DNA of 60,711 nucleotides from an uncultured Eubacterium sp. (GTDB lineage: Bacteria > Bacillota > Clostridia > Lachnospirales > Lachnospiraceae): the NCBI GenBank assembly GCA_910589665.1, contig CAJUTR010000009.1:27500-88210 (forward strand), given 5' to 3'. Made by a program: the position numbers and the translations under genes. The notes under the pieces are model-generated. The model saw only the letters and a program-made list of their open reading frames with translations, did not search any database and was not told the origin of the DNA. Of the stretch, positions 40,381-48,503 are shown in pieces. Position 1 is the first letter of the stretch. Each line of letters starts with the position of its first letter.

Positions 40381-41472
40381 ATGAATGTTTATGTTTTTTC
40401 GAAAAATTGGGATGTGATCGATCTCATCGACACGTATTCCAGCATGATATGGACGACGAGATATTACACGAGCGGAGATTTTGAGCTATATCTGCCGGCC
40501 GACAAAAAAACCATGGATCTGCTACGGGCAAACCGTTACTTATGCCGGGAGAAAGACATTATAAAGACGGAGTACAGTACCAGGTACAAAAATGTCATGA
40601 TCATTGAAAAGATAGAACTCACCACGGCAGCGGAAAAGGGAATGTATTTGATCGTTTCGGGAAGGTCGCTGAAAAGCATTTTAAAAAGACGGATTATCTG
40701 GCAGCAGTCAAACCTGGCGGGTACGGCCGAAATGGGAATACGAAGGCTTATTACGGAAAATGCGGTATCCCCGCAGGACGAGGAACGGAAGATACCGGAA
40801 CTGGTCCTCTCCGAGCCGGCCGGATTAACAGAGGAAATGACATTGCAGGTTACAGGTGATAATCTGGGAGACACAATAGAAAAGATCTGTACAACGTACG
40901 GATACGGCTACGACATTGAGTACGATGATGGTAAACTGCTGTTTTTCCTTTTTACAGGCACCGACCGTTCATTCAGTCAGACGGAAAACCCGTATGTTAT
41001 TTTTTCGAGTGAATTTGACAACATACTTGAAAGTGAATACACGGAAGACTATCAAAATTATAAAAATGTGGCACTGGTGGCCGGCGAAGGGGAAGGCATC
41101 GAGAGAAAAACGAGCGTGGCCATAGGGGGGAATGGACGTGCCGGAGGCCTGGAACGGTATGAAATATACGTGGATGCGAGAGATCTAAGCAGCAATGAAG
41201 GGGAATACACGGAAGAGGAATACAGAAGCATGCTGGCAAGCAGGGGAATGGAATCCATGAGCGGGAATGCTATTGTCCGGTCGTTTTCCGGAGAAATCGA
41301 AACGAAAATGATGTACAAGATAAATGAGGATTATTTTCTCGGCGACATAGTACAAGTACAAAATGAATGCGGCATACAGGCAAGTCCGCGGGTGATCGAA
41401 GTAATTGAAAGTGAAGACGAGAGCGGATATTCCGTGATCCCAACTTTTAGCACAATGGAGGTAAGCAAATAA
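40381..41472 (+). CDS. Tail tip protein, ReqiPepy6 Gp37-like
   Basis: 363 residues beginning NVYVFSKNWDVIDLIDTYSSMIWTTRYY, with FELYLPADKKTMDLL, as in the Gp37-like family of phages of Gram-positive hosts. It follows Dit directly and probably carries the receptor-binding proteins. No peptidase motif is evident. Confidence 0.85.
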   Translation: MNVYVFSKNWDVIDLIDTYSSMIWTTRYYTSGDFELYLPADKKTMDLLRANRYLCREKDIIKTEYSTRYKNVMIIEKIELTTAAEKGMYLIVSGRSLKSILKRRIIWQQSNLAGTAEMGIRRLITENAVSPQDEERKIPELVLSEPAGLTEEMTLQVTGDNLGDTIEKICTTYGYGYDIEYDDGKLLFFLFTGTDRSFSQTENPYVIFSSEFDNILESEYTEDYQNYKNVALVAGEGEGIERKTSVAIGGNGRAGGLERYEIYVDARDLSSNEGEYTEEEYRSMLASRGMESMSGNAIVRSFSGEIETKMMYKINEDYFLGDIVQVQNECGIQASPRVIEVIESEDESGYSVIPTFSTMEVSK

Positions 41473-42668
41473 TGATAACGAGCGGTTTTTTTAATTCGGT
41501 AGACGGGGACAGAAAATATTATGCAGACGAAATAAACAGTTTTTTTGAAGGTTTGGTTGGCAAAGGGGTTTTCCAACGGATCGGAGGGGGACTGTGCGTC
41601 CACAAAAACGGAAACATGCAGATATATGTGGATACTGGAAAATTAACGGACAGCAGGGGACGGTGGCTAAAGAATGATTCGAAACATGTATTAACAGTTA
41701 ACCGGGCGGATGTGGCGCAGCCAAGGATAGATGCCGTAATTGCGTGCATAGACAGCAGCAGGGAAGAGAGAACGGGGAAAATCTACATAAAAAAGGGAAT
41801 CCCATCACCATCACCGGTGAAGCCGAAAATCGAAAGGAGTAATAACAAGGAAGAATACTGCCTCGCATACATCACGGTAGCGCCAAAAGCTACGTATATC
41901 TTACAGTCCGATATTCAGGATGCCAGAGCTGACAGTGTTGTATGTGGTTTTGTTTCGGTGCTTGTTGATCAACCGGACGCAGCACAGTTGTTTTTGCAAT
42001 ATGATTCAGCGTTCCATGAATGGTTTTCCGTGGTAAAAGAAACGTTCAAAACGGCGATCCCAGTACGATCATACGAGAGCAAGTATAACACGGGAAACCT
42101 GGAAATGGATGTCATACCTATCCATATACCACAATATAATAAAGAACTCGATATACTGCATGTATATATAAATGGAATAAAGCTGGTCCCCGATACAGAA
42201 TATAAAATCAATTCAAACAGTTATATCAAGCTGACAAAGAGCGTAGACCGCCATACCGACATTTCGTTCGAGGTTTTGAAATCGGTGGACGGATCCGGGA
42301 GCATCCCGTCTCTTTTGTATCAGAGCGAAACGGGAACGATCCAAATGCAGGGCGAAGAAATCGTACCATTAAAACCACTATCAGAGTGCCAGCATGGATG
42401 GATCCTAACGTTTTCAGGATATGACACGACAAAAAACGAAGCAAAAGACGAGGATGTCCAGACTGTTACCATACCAAAGGCTTCATACAAAAATGTTAAA
42501 TGGAATGGGGAGAATATGACATTTCCGCTGGTATATGCTGGGGAAAATGCGGACATATTACAGTGTTTGAAATCATTTAATGTTTATGATGATAAGCTGG
42601 TAAATGGGCAGAACAATCATACAGGGGTGGCGCGGAATGTGGTATTGAGGTCAATACAGGAATTCTGA
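41472..42668 (+). CDS. Baseplate/receptor-binding protein
   Basis: 398 residues starting MITSGFFNSVDGDRKYYADE, a common baseplate-upper protein start. Residues 1-110 are a beta domain (GGGLCVHKNGNMQIYVDTG); the rest is variable and beta-rich, the likely host-contacting part. Its 3' end is repeated at 44145, outside the gene. Confidence 0.75.
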   Translation: MITSGFFNSVDGDRKYYADEINSFFEGLVGKGVFQRIGGGLCVHKNGNMQIYVDTGKLTDSRGRWLKNDSKHVLTVNRADVAQPRIDAVIACIDSSREERTGKIYIKKGIPSPSPVKPKIERSNNKEEYCLAYITVAPKATYILQSDIQDARADSVVCGFVSVLVDQPDAAQLFLQYDSAFHEWFSVVKETFKTAIPVRSYESKYNTGNLEMDVIPIHIPQYNKELDILHVYINGIKLVPDTEYKINSNSYIKLTKSVDRHTDISFEVLKSVDGSGSIPSLLYQSETGTIQMQGEEIVPLKPLSECQHGWILTFSGYDTTKNEAKDEDVQTVTIPKASYKNVKWNGENMTFPLVYAGENADILQCLKSFNVYDDKLVNGQNNHTGVARNVVLRSIQEF

Positions 42669-42755
42669 TCAAGAAGTAGCATATTGTATCAAGCTATATT
42701 TAATAATTTTGTTGTCAAATCAAAACCAGACAGCAGGGGGAGGTGTTCGGATCAA
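42634..42755 (+). repeat. Direct repeat, left copy (tail gene end plus broken leader peptide)
   Basis: About 120 bases matching 44145-44262 with scattered changes. It covers the last codons of the tail gene and the AGGGGGAGG leader of a small hydrophobic peptide gene that is cut here: the start is changed to GATCAATG and the frame ends after a few codons. Confidence 0.85.
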
Positions 42756-42883
42756 TGTCATTAAGCTAAAATAATTCTCTGTTAAGTTAAGGTATTTCGG
42801 AAATTGTCTTCCTAGCTAAAAAAATTGAATATTTTAAATCAAAAAATGTAATTTAATAAATTTCTAGCCTACCCTAATATATA

Positions 42884-42923
42884 GAAAGTGGCAGTTCCAT
42901 TTTTCCGCAGAACTGCCACTTTC
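42884..42923. terminator. Bidirectional terminator
   Basis: GAAAGTGGCAGTTC pairs with GAACTGCCACTTTC, a perfect 14-bp stem, between the tail genes and the reverse-strand moron. Confidence 0.85.
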
Positions 42924-43000
42924 AAAGTATTTATCGTTGTCTGTTATTCTTAATTCTTATCTGTGTTCGCTTATTGTAAAATTCAGATATTTTTCTCAAA

Positions 43001-43777
43001 TTAAATATTTTGTATTTCTATATTATTTTCTATCTGCATTGATTCCTCCCCCAAAACTATATTGATACGAACAGGCAAACCATAATGTTGATTTACTGCT
43101 ATCTCTTTCTTGGGTGGTTCGATAGCCTTTAATCCGTCTTTGATCATATCATAGGCTTCTTGGTTTAGCTTTTTGCCGCTTTCCCGTCTATATATCTCCA
43201 ACGCTCTTTTAATCCCATGCGGATAGAGATACATCATGCACTTATCGTCGCCATAGTCGAATCCATATTCTTTCTTAAATTCTTCTATTTTGACCGTTGT
43301 ATGCCATGCCCAACCGTTATAATCAAGACCGCCTTGCAATTTGTCTGGTCTTTTCCATGCGGTATAGTTTCCGCAAATTTCTACTCCGGTTAGCGATTTG
43401 AAGTCACGAAACAACATGATATATTTTCCTCTGAATCTGCGGATAAACCATGGCAGCTCCGTTTCTGCTTCCTGCTCGGAATGAATATCCTGCATTTCGT
43501 GAAAGCGGTTAATGTATCTTGCTGTAAACTCTGTTCCTTTCTGTCCAGTCATTTTATGGGCGATAAATTCACAGCCTTTCTTTGTAATACGGTAGCAAGG
43601 GAGGGTTCTTCCAGTACAATCTTTATACTCTGAATCCTTAAAGAAATCACTGAATCCAATTTTGGCTTCAGTTAAATGTTCAATGTATGTCCGTATATCT
43701 CTTAATAATTTGCTGTGGTCTTTCCTAACCATTCCTGATACTTCTCGGCTGTCTAAAGTCTGCTCTATCATCTGCAT
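43001..43777 (-). CDS. Rha-family phage regulatory protein
   Basis: 258 residues, start at 43777 with AAAGGAATG upstream. The N-terminal Rha domain has SREVSGMVRKDHSKLLRDIR, DFFKDSEYKDCTGRTLPCY and TKKGCEFIAHKMTGQKG. The C-terminal half is an antirepressor-like ANT/KilA-C region (WFIRRFRGKYIMLFRDFKSL). Rha proteins affect phage growth in their host. It is part of the reverse-strand moron between direct repeats. Confidence 0.85.
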   Translation of the reverse strand: MQMIEQTLDSREVSGMVRKDHSKLLRDIRTYIEHLTEAKIGFSDFFKDSEYKDCTGRTLPCYRITKKGCEFIAHKMTGQKGTEFTARYINRFHEMQDIHSEQEAETELPWFIRRFRGKYIMLFRDFKSLTGVEICGNYTAWKRPDKLQGGLDYNGWAWHTTVKIEEFKKEYGFDYGDDKCMMYLYPHGIKRALEIYRRESGKKLNQEAYDMIKDGLKAIEPPKKEIAVNQHYGLPVRINIVLGEESMQIENNIEIQNI

Positions 43778-43891
43778 ATAACCATTCCTTTCTACTTGAA
43801 TTTTCAGAAAGAGAATGATATGATAGATTTATCATTTCCCTTTCGGAAGTGATGTGTCTAGAGGTTGCAAACTTTGGTTGGGGAGCAACCT

Positions 43892-44095
43892 CTATTTTTG
43901 TTCGCCGATTTCTTCATCAATCTTTTCTTCAAGCCATGAGGTTTTAGTCTTATTCTTTTCTTTCAGCCTTTTTTCCATTGCGTCTACCTTATAAGCGTCT
44001 ATCAAAGCACTAAAATTCTTTTTCCCCTCACGTCTTTTTTTCATGTAACCGGCTCGGCTTTTCTGCGTGATGTCAATCCCTCCTTTATGTATCAC
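43892..44095 (-). CDS. Small ribbon-helix-helix-like regulator
   Basis: A GTG at 44095 gives 67 residues, but GGAGGG lies inside the frame, so the true start is probably a few codons later, perhaps non-ATG; an ATG at 44044 is another choice. KSRAGYMKKRREGKKNFSALIDAYKVDAMEKRLKEKNKTKTSWLEEKIDEEI (spread over residues 12-64) matches small proteins common in clostridial elements. It probably represses its own promoter at two repeats upstream. Confidence 0.6.
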   Translation of the reverse strand: MIHKGGIDITQKSRAGYMKKRREGKKNFSALIDAYKVDAMEKRLKEKNKTKTSWLEEKIDEEIGEQK

Positions 44096-44127
44096 GTTAC
44101 AATTATTATATATGTATCACGTTACAC
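44087..44127. promoter_or_regulatory. Twin operator repeats
   Basis: TATGTATCACGTTACA occurs twice, at 44087-44102 and 44112-44127, 25 bases apart, directly upstream of the small ribbon-helix-helix-like gene. This is the spacing expected for cooperative binding on one DNA face or nearly so. Confidence 0.65.
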
Positions 44128-44144
44128 TGTCAAGAGGGAAATTG

Positions 44145-44262
44145 AATTTGGTATTGAGGTCTATACAGGAGTTCTGATCAAGAAGTAGCATATTGTATCA
44201 GGCTATGTTATAATAATTTTGTTGTCCAACCGAAACCAGACAACAGGGGGAGGTGTTCGGAT
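44145..44262 (+). repeat. Direct repeat, right copy (tail gene end plus intact leader)
   Basis: Second copy of the 42634-42755 sequence. It contains the vestigial end of a tail gene (GTATTGAGGTCTATACAGG to TGA) and the intact leader and start of the small hydrophobic peptide gene. Confidence 0.85.
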
Positions 44263-44359
44263 GGAAGTCTTTATTGCTTTTTTAGTCGCTGTTGCGGCTG
44301 GTGTGGCCTGTCACTACATCATCAAATGGCTTGACAGTGATCAGAAGGACAACATATAG
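44261..44359 (+). CDS. Small hydrophobic peptide, toxin-like
   Basis: 32 residues, MEVFIAFLVAVAAGVACHYI then IKWLDSDQKDNI: one membrane helix and a charged tail. GGGGGAGGTG precedes the start. Such peptides are frequent in Lachnospiraceae and resemble type I toxins or holin-like peptides. A strong hairpin follows. Confidence 0.6.
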   Translation: MEVFIAFLVAVAAGVACHYIIKWLDSDQKDNI

Positions 44360-44395
44360 CCTAGTGGGTGCTTTGCCACTATAAAAGAAAAGAAG

Positions 44396-44432
44396 AATCC
44401 CCTGACCGTGTTGCCCCACAGTCAGGGGATTT
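44396..44432 (+). terminator. Terminator after the hydrophobic peptide
   Basis: AATCCCCTGAC pairs with GTCAGGGGATT, followed by TCATTCTTT. It may also end an antisense transcript. Confidence 0.75.
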
Positions 44433-44581
44433 CATTCTTTGTCCGAATGGACTCTTTATTGCTTTTTGCCTTCGGGCATATTATAGCATATGAATATTGG
44501 GATTACAATATGATATTACTGATTTAATAAAAAAACAATGAACTTTATGTCACTTCAAAGGAAATCAGACTTAGTGTATCC

Positions 44582-44689
44582 CTATCTGCAATACGGCCCT
44601 CCAAATTGACTGATTACTACTTTCGCAATCTCAGCATTTGGCCTTGAGATATTTACGGGATACTGTAATCTTTTTTCATAATTCCACAT
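44582..44689 (-). pseudogene. cotJC: cotJC, 5' fragment cut by the mobile element
   Basis: Three bases after cotJB, an ATG at 44689 with AAGGAGG ten bases upstream opens MWNYEKRLQYPVNISRPNAE and then IAKVVISQFGGP, matching the N-terminus of CotJC, a manganese-catalase-like spore coat protein. A complete CotJC goes on with DGEL-type sequence for about 150 residues. Here the match stops after FGGP, and YCR plus a TAG follow. The break lies at 44590-44595, where prophage-side sequence begins. The missing 3' part is not in the window. This is the best evidence for the right attachment site. Confidence 0.85.
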
Positions 44690-44692
44690 TGC

Positions 44693-44950
44693 TTAACAAC
44701 CTCCTTCCCAAGGCCAGGGTCCTTCCACCCACGACCAGCAGTTTTCGACATTGACATTTTCGTTCGTCAGCGGCCCATAGTACTTTGTGTATTCTTTTAC
44801 CGCTTCTCGATTCATCTTTTTATACTTTTCATAGTATTTTAAAGCTTCTTCATCTGTTGGATGGGTATCCAGATAGAGGACAACGTCGTCAATGGCGAAC
44901 CCGAGCTCCTGAATATAACGGAGCATTTGTGCTTTGTCTGATTGATTCAT
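44693..44950 (-). CDS. cotJB: Spore coat protein CotJB
   Basis: 85 residues: MLRYIQELGFAIDDVVLYLDTHPTDEEAL, then YYEKYKKMNREAVKEY, and an aromatic WSWVEGPWPWEGG end, typical of CotJB. It overlaps cotJA by four bases. CotJ proteins lie in the inner spore coat of Bacillus and Clostridia and are made in the mother cell. Confidence 0.92.
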   Translation of the reverse strand: MNQSDKAQMLRYIQELGFAIDDVVLYLDTHPTDEEALKYYEKYKKMNREAVKEYTKYYGPLTNENVNVENCWSWVEGPWPWEGGC

Positions 44951-45225
44951 CGCATACCCCTCCTATTATAGTTGTTATAATGATTGTTATGATTCTTATC
45001 ATTGCGTGCGAAAGGGGAACAGGCAGCACGAGTACCTTCAAACGGAAGAACAAGGTCCTCAAAGATGGTACCATGTTTTAAACCGTTGCAGCCATCCATA
45101 ACGTTCTGCCATGTCTGCCACGGAACATATGCCATGGCAAGACTTTTGTGATCCTTGTGAGGCATCGGCGCAGGAGACATGCCCGGCTGTTTGCAGCCGC
45201 ATGAATTTAAATATTGGTTGTTCAT
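44947..45225 (-). CDS. cotJA: Spore coat-associated protein CotJA
   Basis: The ATG at 45225 has AAAAGGAG upstream. 92 residues: LAMAYVPWQTWQNVMDGCNGLKHGTIFEDLVLPF is spread over the core and is the CotJA signature, with a short HNNHYNNYNRRG tail. It begins the cotJA-cotJB-cotJC operon on the minus strand. Confidence 0.92.
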   Translation of the reverse strand: MNNQYLNSCGCKQPGMSPAPMPHKDHKSLAMAYVPWQTWQNVMDGCNGLKHGTIFEDLVLPFEGTRAACSPFARNDKNHNNHYNNYNRRGMR

Positions 45226-45334
45226 GACAAAACTCCTTTTAGTCTTTTTAGTATAACGTATGACAAAATTCGTCATCGGTGAAAAGGTGAGTAGGTAGGA
45301 AGTAAAAAGTAGGAAGAAAAAATAAAAAAAAGTG

Positions 45335-45363
45335 TTGACAAAAAATAAATTGTAGGTTATTAT
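45335..45363 (+). promoter_or_regulatory. Promoter of the Fur/PerR-like gene
   Basis: TTGACA (45335-45340), 17 bases, TATTAT (45358-45363). Confidence 0.7.
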
Positions 45364-45370
45364 AAAAAAG

Positions 45371-45387
45371 TAATAAGAATCATTATC
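45371..45387. promoter_or_regulatory. Fur/PerR-type operator
   Basis: TAATAAGAATCATTATC just after the -10 resembles Fur and PerR boxes (inverted ATAATGATT halves). It suggests autoregulation. Confidence 0.6.
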
Positions 45388-45408
45388 ATGTTAAATGAGG
45401 TGAAATGA

Positions 45409-45798
45409 TTGGCTGGTATGAAATACAGTAGGCAGAGAGAGGCGATACTTGCCTATCTGCATTCGACAAAAGAGCATCCGACAGCTGAGACGGTATACAC
45501 CTGTCTAAAGCAGGAAAACCCGAAACTTAGTCTTGGAACCGTCTATCGAAATCTGAATCTTTTAGCAGTAAGTGGTGAGATCCAGAGGCTGAGCTGTGGA
45601 GATGGGACAGACCATTTTGATGCTACGACAACGCCGCACAGCCACTTTGTTTGTAAGGGCTGCGGGCGGGTGATGGATTTGGATATGCCGCGGATTTCGC
45701 TCATGGATGATAAGTGTTTGAGTGAAATAGAAAATTTTGACGGTGAAATTCATAGCCATCAGGTATTTTTTTACGGATTATGTAAAAAATGTTTGTAA
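45409..45798 (+). CDS. Fur-family regulator, PerR-like
   Basis: TTG start with GAGGTG upstream; 129 residues. The HTH reads KYSRQREAILAYLHSTKEHPTAETVY, followed by LSLGTVYRNLNLLAVSGEI. Metal site: HFVCKGCGRVMDL, HSHQVFFYGLCKKC, with the paired CxxC motifs of the structural zinc. A rubrerythrin gene follows, supporting a peroxide-sensing (PerR) role rather than iron control, though this is inference. Confidence 0.88.
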   Translation: MAGMKYSRQREAILAYLHSTKEHPTAETVYTCLKQENPKLSLGTVYRNLNLLAVSGEIQRLSCGDGTDHFDATTTPHSHFVCKGCGRVMDLDMPRISLMDDKCLSEIENFDGEIHSHQVFFYGLCKKCL

Positions 45799-45864
45799 GT
45801 ATGGTTCTTGCGAGAGTTTATCGGGAGAACTAAAAATATTATATTAAAAAAGGAGAGAATAATC

Positions 45865-46410
45865 ATGAAAAAGTTTGTATGTACTGTTTGTGGATATGTT
45901 CACGAGGGAGATTCGGCACCGGAGAAGTGCCCGCAGTGTGGAGTAGGACCGGAGAAGTTCAAAGAGCAGGGCGCTGATTCTATGACATGGGCAGCAGAAC
46001 ATGTAGTAGGAGTGGCAAAAGGAGTTAGTGAGGACATCGTAGCGGATCTCCGCGCAAACTTTGAGGGTGAGTGTTCGGAAGTCGGGATGTATCTTGCCAT
46101 GTCCCGTGTGGCTCATAGAGAAGGTTATCCAGAGATCGGTCTTTATTGGGAAAAGGCTGCATGGGAAGAGGCTGAACATGCTGCTAAGTTTGCGGAACTC
46201 CTCGGTGAGGTCGTAACGGACTCGACAAAGAAGAATCTTGAAATGCGCGTGGCAGCAGAAAACGGTGCGACAGCAGGAAAATTTGATTTGGCAAAACGGG
46301 CGAAGGCACAGAATCTGGATGCGATCCATGATACGGTGCATGAGATGGCTCGTGACGAGGCTAGACATGGTAAGGCATTTGAGGGCTTGCTGAAGAGGTA
46401 TTTTGGATAA
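45865..46410 (+). CDS. Reverse rubrerythrin
   Basis: The ATG at 45865 has AAAGGAGAG upstream. 181 residues. Rubredoxin-like iron site first (CTVCGYVHEGDSAPEKCPQC), then a four-helix diiron domain with EGECSEVGMYL, WEEAEHAAKF and ARDEARHGKAF. This order is inverted compared with classical rubrerythrin and is known from clostridia, where the enzyme reduces peroxide and oxygen. Likely regulated by the PerR-like gene before it. Confidence 0.92.
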   Translation: MKKFVCTVCGYVHEGDSAPEKCPQCGVGPEKFKEQGADSMTWAAEHVVGVAKGVSEDIVADLRANFEGECSEVGMYLAMSRVAHREGYPEIGLYWEKAAWEEAEHAAKFAELLGEVVTDSTKKNLEMRVAAENGATAGKFDLAKRAKAQNLDAIHDTVHEMARDEARHGKAFEGLLKRYFG

Positions 46411-46449
46411 GTCCTGAAAGGTTTGAGAATTAGCGATCACGTTTATTTT

Positions 46450-46481
46450 CAGGGTACATGGGCGTTGGCCTGTGTATCCTG
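46450..46481 (+). terminator. Terminator after reverse rubrerythrin
   Basis: CAGGGTACATGGGC pairs imperfectly with GCCTGTGTATCCTG, followed by ATTTTTTG. Confidence 0.75.
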
Positions 46482-46549
46482 ATTTTTTGATTCCAAAATC
46501 TAGAATAATGATGGATCGCTCCATGCGTTTAGAAAGGAAGGGAAACCGT

Positions 46550-47344
46550 ATGAAACAGAATCGTATTTTTGTAGAAGGATTACAGGGAGCTGGAAAGACG
46601 GCATTTGTAAACAATCTTTCTGAACAGCTAAGTGATTTTAAAGTATTTCGGGAAGGGGATTATTCTCCTGTAGAACTGGCGTGGTGCGCGTATGTTACAG
46701 AACAACAGTATCAGGATGTACTGGCAAAATATCCATCACTCCGTACGGAAATAGCGGAGAAGACCTTGACAGAAGGAACCCATAAAATCATCTGTTATTC
46801 ACAAATTTTAACAGATATTCCTGGGTTTCATAAGGACTTGGAGAAATATGAAATATATAACGGAAATTGGGAGAAAGAATCATTTGAGCAAGTGATCTTA
46901 AGCCGTTTTCAAAAATGGGAGGGAGAGAAACAGATTTTCGAATGTTCGATCTTTCAAAATATCATCGTAAATCAAATGTTATATTTCATGATGTCGGAAG
47001 ATGAGATCATTGACTTTTATATGGCGTTAAAGGATGTTTTATCAGACCAGCCGTTTCAGATCATCTACCTGGATGTCGAGGATATTCCCGAGGCAGTTGA
47101 TGTGATCCGCAAAGAGCGTGTGGATGAGCAGGGAAATGAATTGTGGTTTCAGATGATGGTAGAGTATTTGCAAAATTCTCCTTGTGGAAAGACGTATGCG
47201 CTGGAAGGGATTGAAGGACTGATCTGGCATCTGGAACAGAGAAGGAAGCTGGAACATCGCATGTTAGGACAAGTCTTTCCGGAAAACAGCGTGATATTAA
47301 AGGCAAAAAGTGACGGCGTAAAAGAATTTATAAAAAAGTGTTGA
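46550..47344 (+). CDS. P-loop kinase-like protein
   Basis: The ATG at 46550 (MKQNRIFVEGLQGAGKTAF) has AGGAAGGG upstream. 264 residues. Walker A is GLQGAGKT (10-17); QIIYLDVEDI is a later strand, with basic residues after it (VIRKERVD). It looks like a small-molecule or nucleoside kinase-type P-loop protein of unknown substrate. No operon partner; the stop overlaps the MerR promoter. Confidence 0.65.
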   Translation: MKQNRIFVEGLQGAGKTAFVNNLSEQLSDFKVFREGDYSPVELAWCAYVTEQQYQDVLAKYPSLRTEIAEKTLTEGTHKIICYSQILTDIPGFHKDLEKYEIYNGNWEKESFEQVILSRFQKWEGEKQIFECSIFQNIIVNQMLYFMMSEDEIIDFYMALKDVLSDQPFQIIYLDVEDIPEAVDVIRKERVDEQGNELWFQMMVEYLQNSPCGKTYALEGIEGLIWHLEQRRKLEHRMLGQVFPENSVILKAKSDGVKEFIKKC

Positions 47345-47371
47345 CTCTCCTCCTGGGTCAGGATGTAAACT
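47341..47371 (+). promoter_or_regulatory. MerR-type promoter with 19-base spacer
   Basis: TTGACT (47341-47346), 19 bases, TAAACT (47366-47371). TCCTG-GGT-CAGGA is a dyad in the middle of the spacer, the standard form of MerR-activated promoters. Confidence 0.75.
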
Positions 47372-47413
47372 GGTATCAGATTCGGATCAAACATCGCGAA
47401 GGAGGTAAAAAGG

Positions 47414-48217
47414 ATGCTGCAGATCGGGGAATTTTCCAAAGTGTGCCAGGTAAGTGTAAAGACGCTCCATCATTATGATAAGATCGGCTTGCTGACTCCG
47501 GCAGAGGTGGACCGCTTTACGGGGTATCGCTATTATAGGGCAGGGCAGATCGACGACATGAATTACATACAGCGCCTGAAACGCTATGGTTTTGCGTTGG
47601 ATGAAATCCAGCACCTGATTACTGTTTCCGATAAGAAAGAGCTCGTACATGCGCTGCGGCAGCAGAAGGAACAGCTGAAGCGGAAAAAGCAGGAAATGGA
47701 AATGATCCTGAACGAACTTCAGACACATATTTCTGTATTCGAAAGGACAGGTGACATTATGACTTATCAGAAGGGTTACACGATCGAGATCAAGGATTCG
47801 CCGGCAATGAATCTTTTGGCGAAACGCGGCAGGATGGGAGTGGATGAATTTGGCAATTATTACAGCACGCTTTTTGAGCGCGTGCCAAAAGAGCGTGTTA
47901 CGCCTACCGGATTGAATGGAGCGAGGTATTACGATAAGGAATTTGACAGGGAATCTTCCGATATCGAAGTCTTTATCGGGATCCGGGAGAAAGAGAAAGC
48001 GGATGTGGTTATGGATTCCTTGGAGTGTGCGATGACGGTACATCACGGAGGATATTCCACGCTCTCGGAGGCGTATGGTGCCGTGGTGACATGGATTTCG
48101 GAACATGGATATGAGATCGCGGGAGCGCCGTTTGATCTCTATATCAAAACGCACTTTGATTCGCTCTCTCCGGAGGAATGGGAAACGGAGGTATATTTCC
48201 CGATCCAGAGGAAATAA
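47414..48217 (+). CDS. MerR-family regulator with GyrI-like effector domain
   Basis: 267 residues. N-terminal MerR HTH (LQIGEFSKVCQVSVKTLHHYDKIGLL and FTGYRYYRAGQ), a dimer helix (about 80-118) and a C-terminal GyrI/BmrR-like effector domain (EVFIGIREKEKADVVMDSLE; VYFPIQRK). Binds hydrophobic or cationic compounds and unwinds long-spacer promoters; it likely activates its own promoter. Confidence 0.9.
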   Translation: MLQIGEFSKVCQVSVKTLHHYDKIGLLTPAEVDRFTGYRYYRAGQIDDMNYIQRLKRYGFALDEIQHLITVSDKKELVHALRQQKEQLKRKKQEMEMILNELQTHISVFERTGDIMTYQKGYTIEIKDSPAMNLLAKRGRMGVDEFGNYYSTLFERVPKERVTPTGLNGARYYDKEFDRESSDIEVFIGIREKEKADVVMDSLECAMTVHHGGYSTLSEAYGAVVTWISEHGYEIAGAPFDLYIKTHFDSLSPEEWETEVYFPIQRK

Positions 48218-48248
48218 AGAGAGCGGAAACATAAAACCAGCTCCCAGC

Positions 48249-48284
48249 ATCCCAGCCATCGGCATATAGGCAGATGGCTGGGAT
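48249..48284 (+). terminator. Terminator after the MerR gene
   Basis: ATCCCAGCCATC pairs perfectly with GATGGCTGGGAT around a 12-base loop, followed by a short T run. Confidence 0.75.
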
Positions 48285-48420
48285 TTGATGCGTTTTAGAT
48301 CCATTTTTACGGTAGGAACACGGGGGGGGGAAGGAGTGGTGATCAAAGTAAAAAAATACATAAATTCATAAAATTTTCCGTACAATATATAGATGGAAGC
48401 CAAAGGCGTTTGATAAAAAT

Positions 48421-48449
48421 TTGCATAATACGGCTTTTTATGGTATACT
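48421..48449 (+). promoter_or_regulatory. Promoter of the NfeD-SPFH pair
   Basis: TTGCAT (48421-48426), 17 bases, TATACT (48444-48449). Confidence 0.65.
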
Positions 48450-48503
48450 AAAATAGACGTTACATTTGTATTTGCTTGGCAGGCTTGAGAAAGGAGGTTT
48501 CCA

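Larger units (their letters stand above)
12300..44581. mobile_element. HK97-type siphophage prophage, right end inside cotJC
   Basis: A continuous phage gene set runs from a repressor switch to tail-tip genes and morons. The right end is fixed by the break in cotJC at about 44,590. No full phage integrase and no matching 3' cotJC fragment are present, so the left end is not resolved. The insertion may include the accessory 1-12 kb and extend past the window. Confidence 0.75.
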
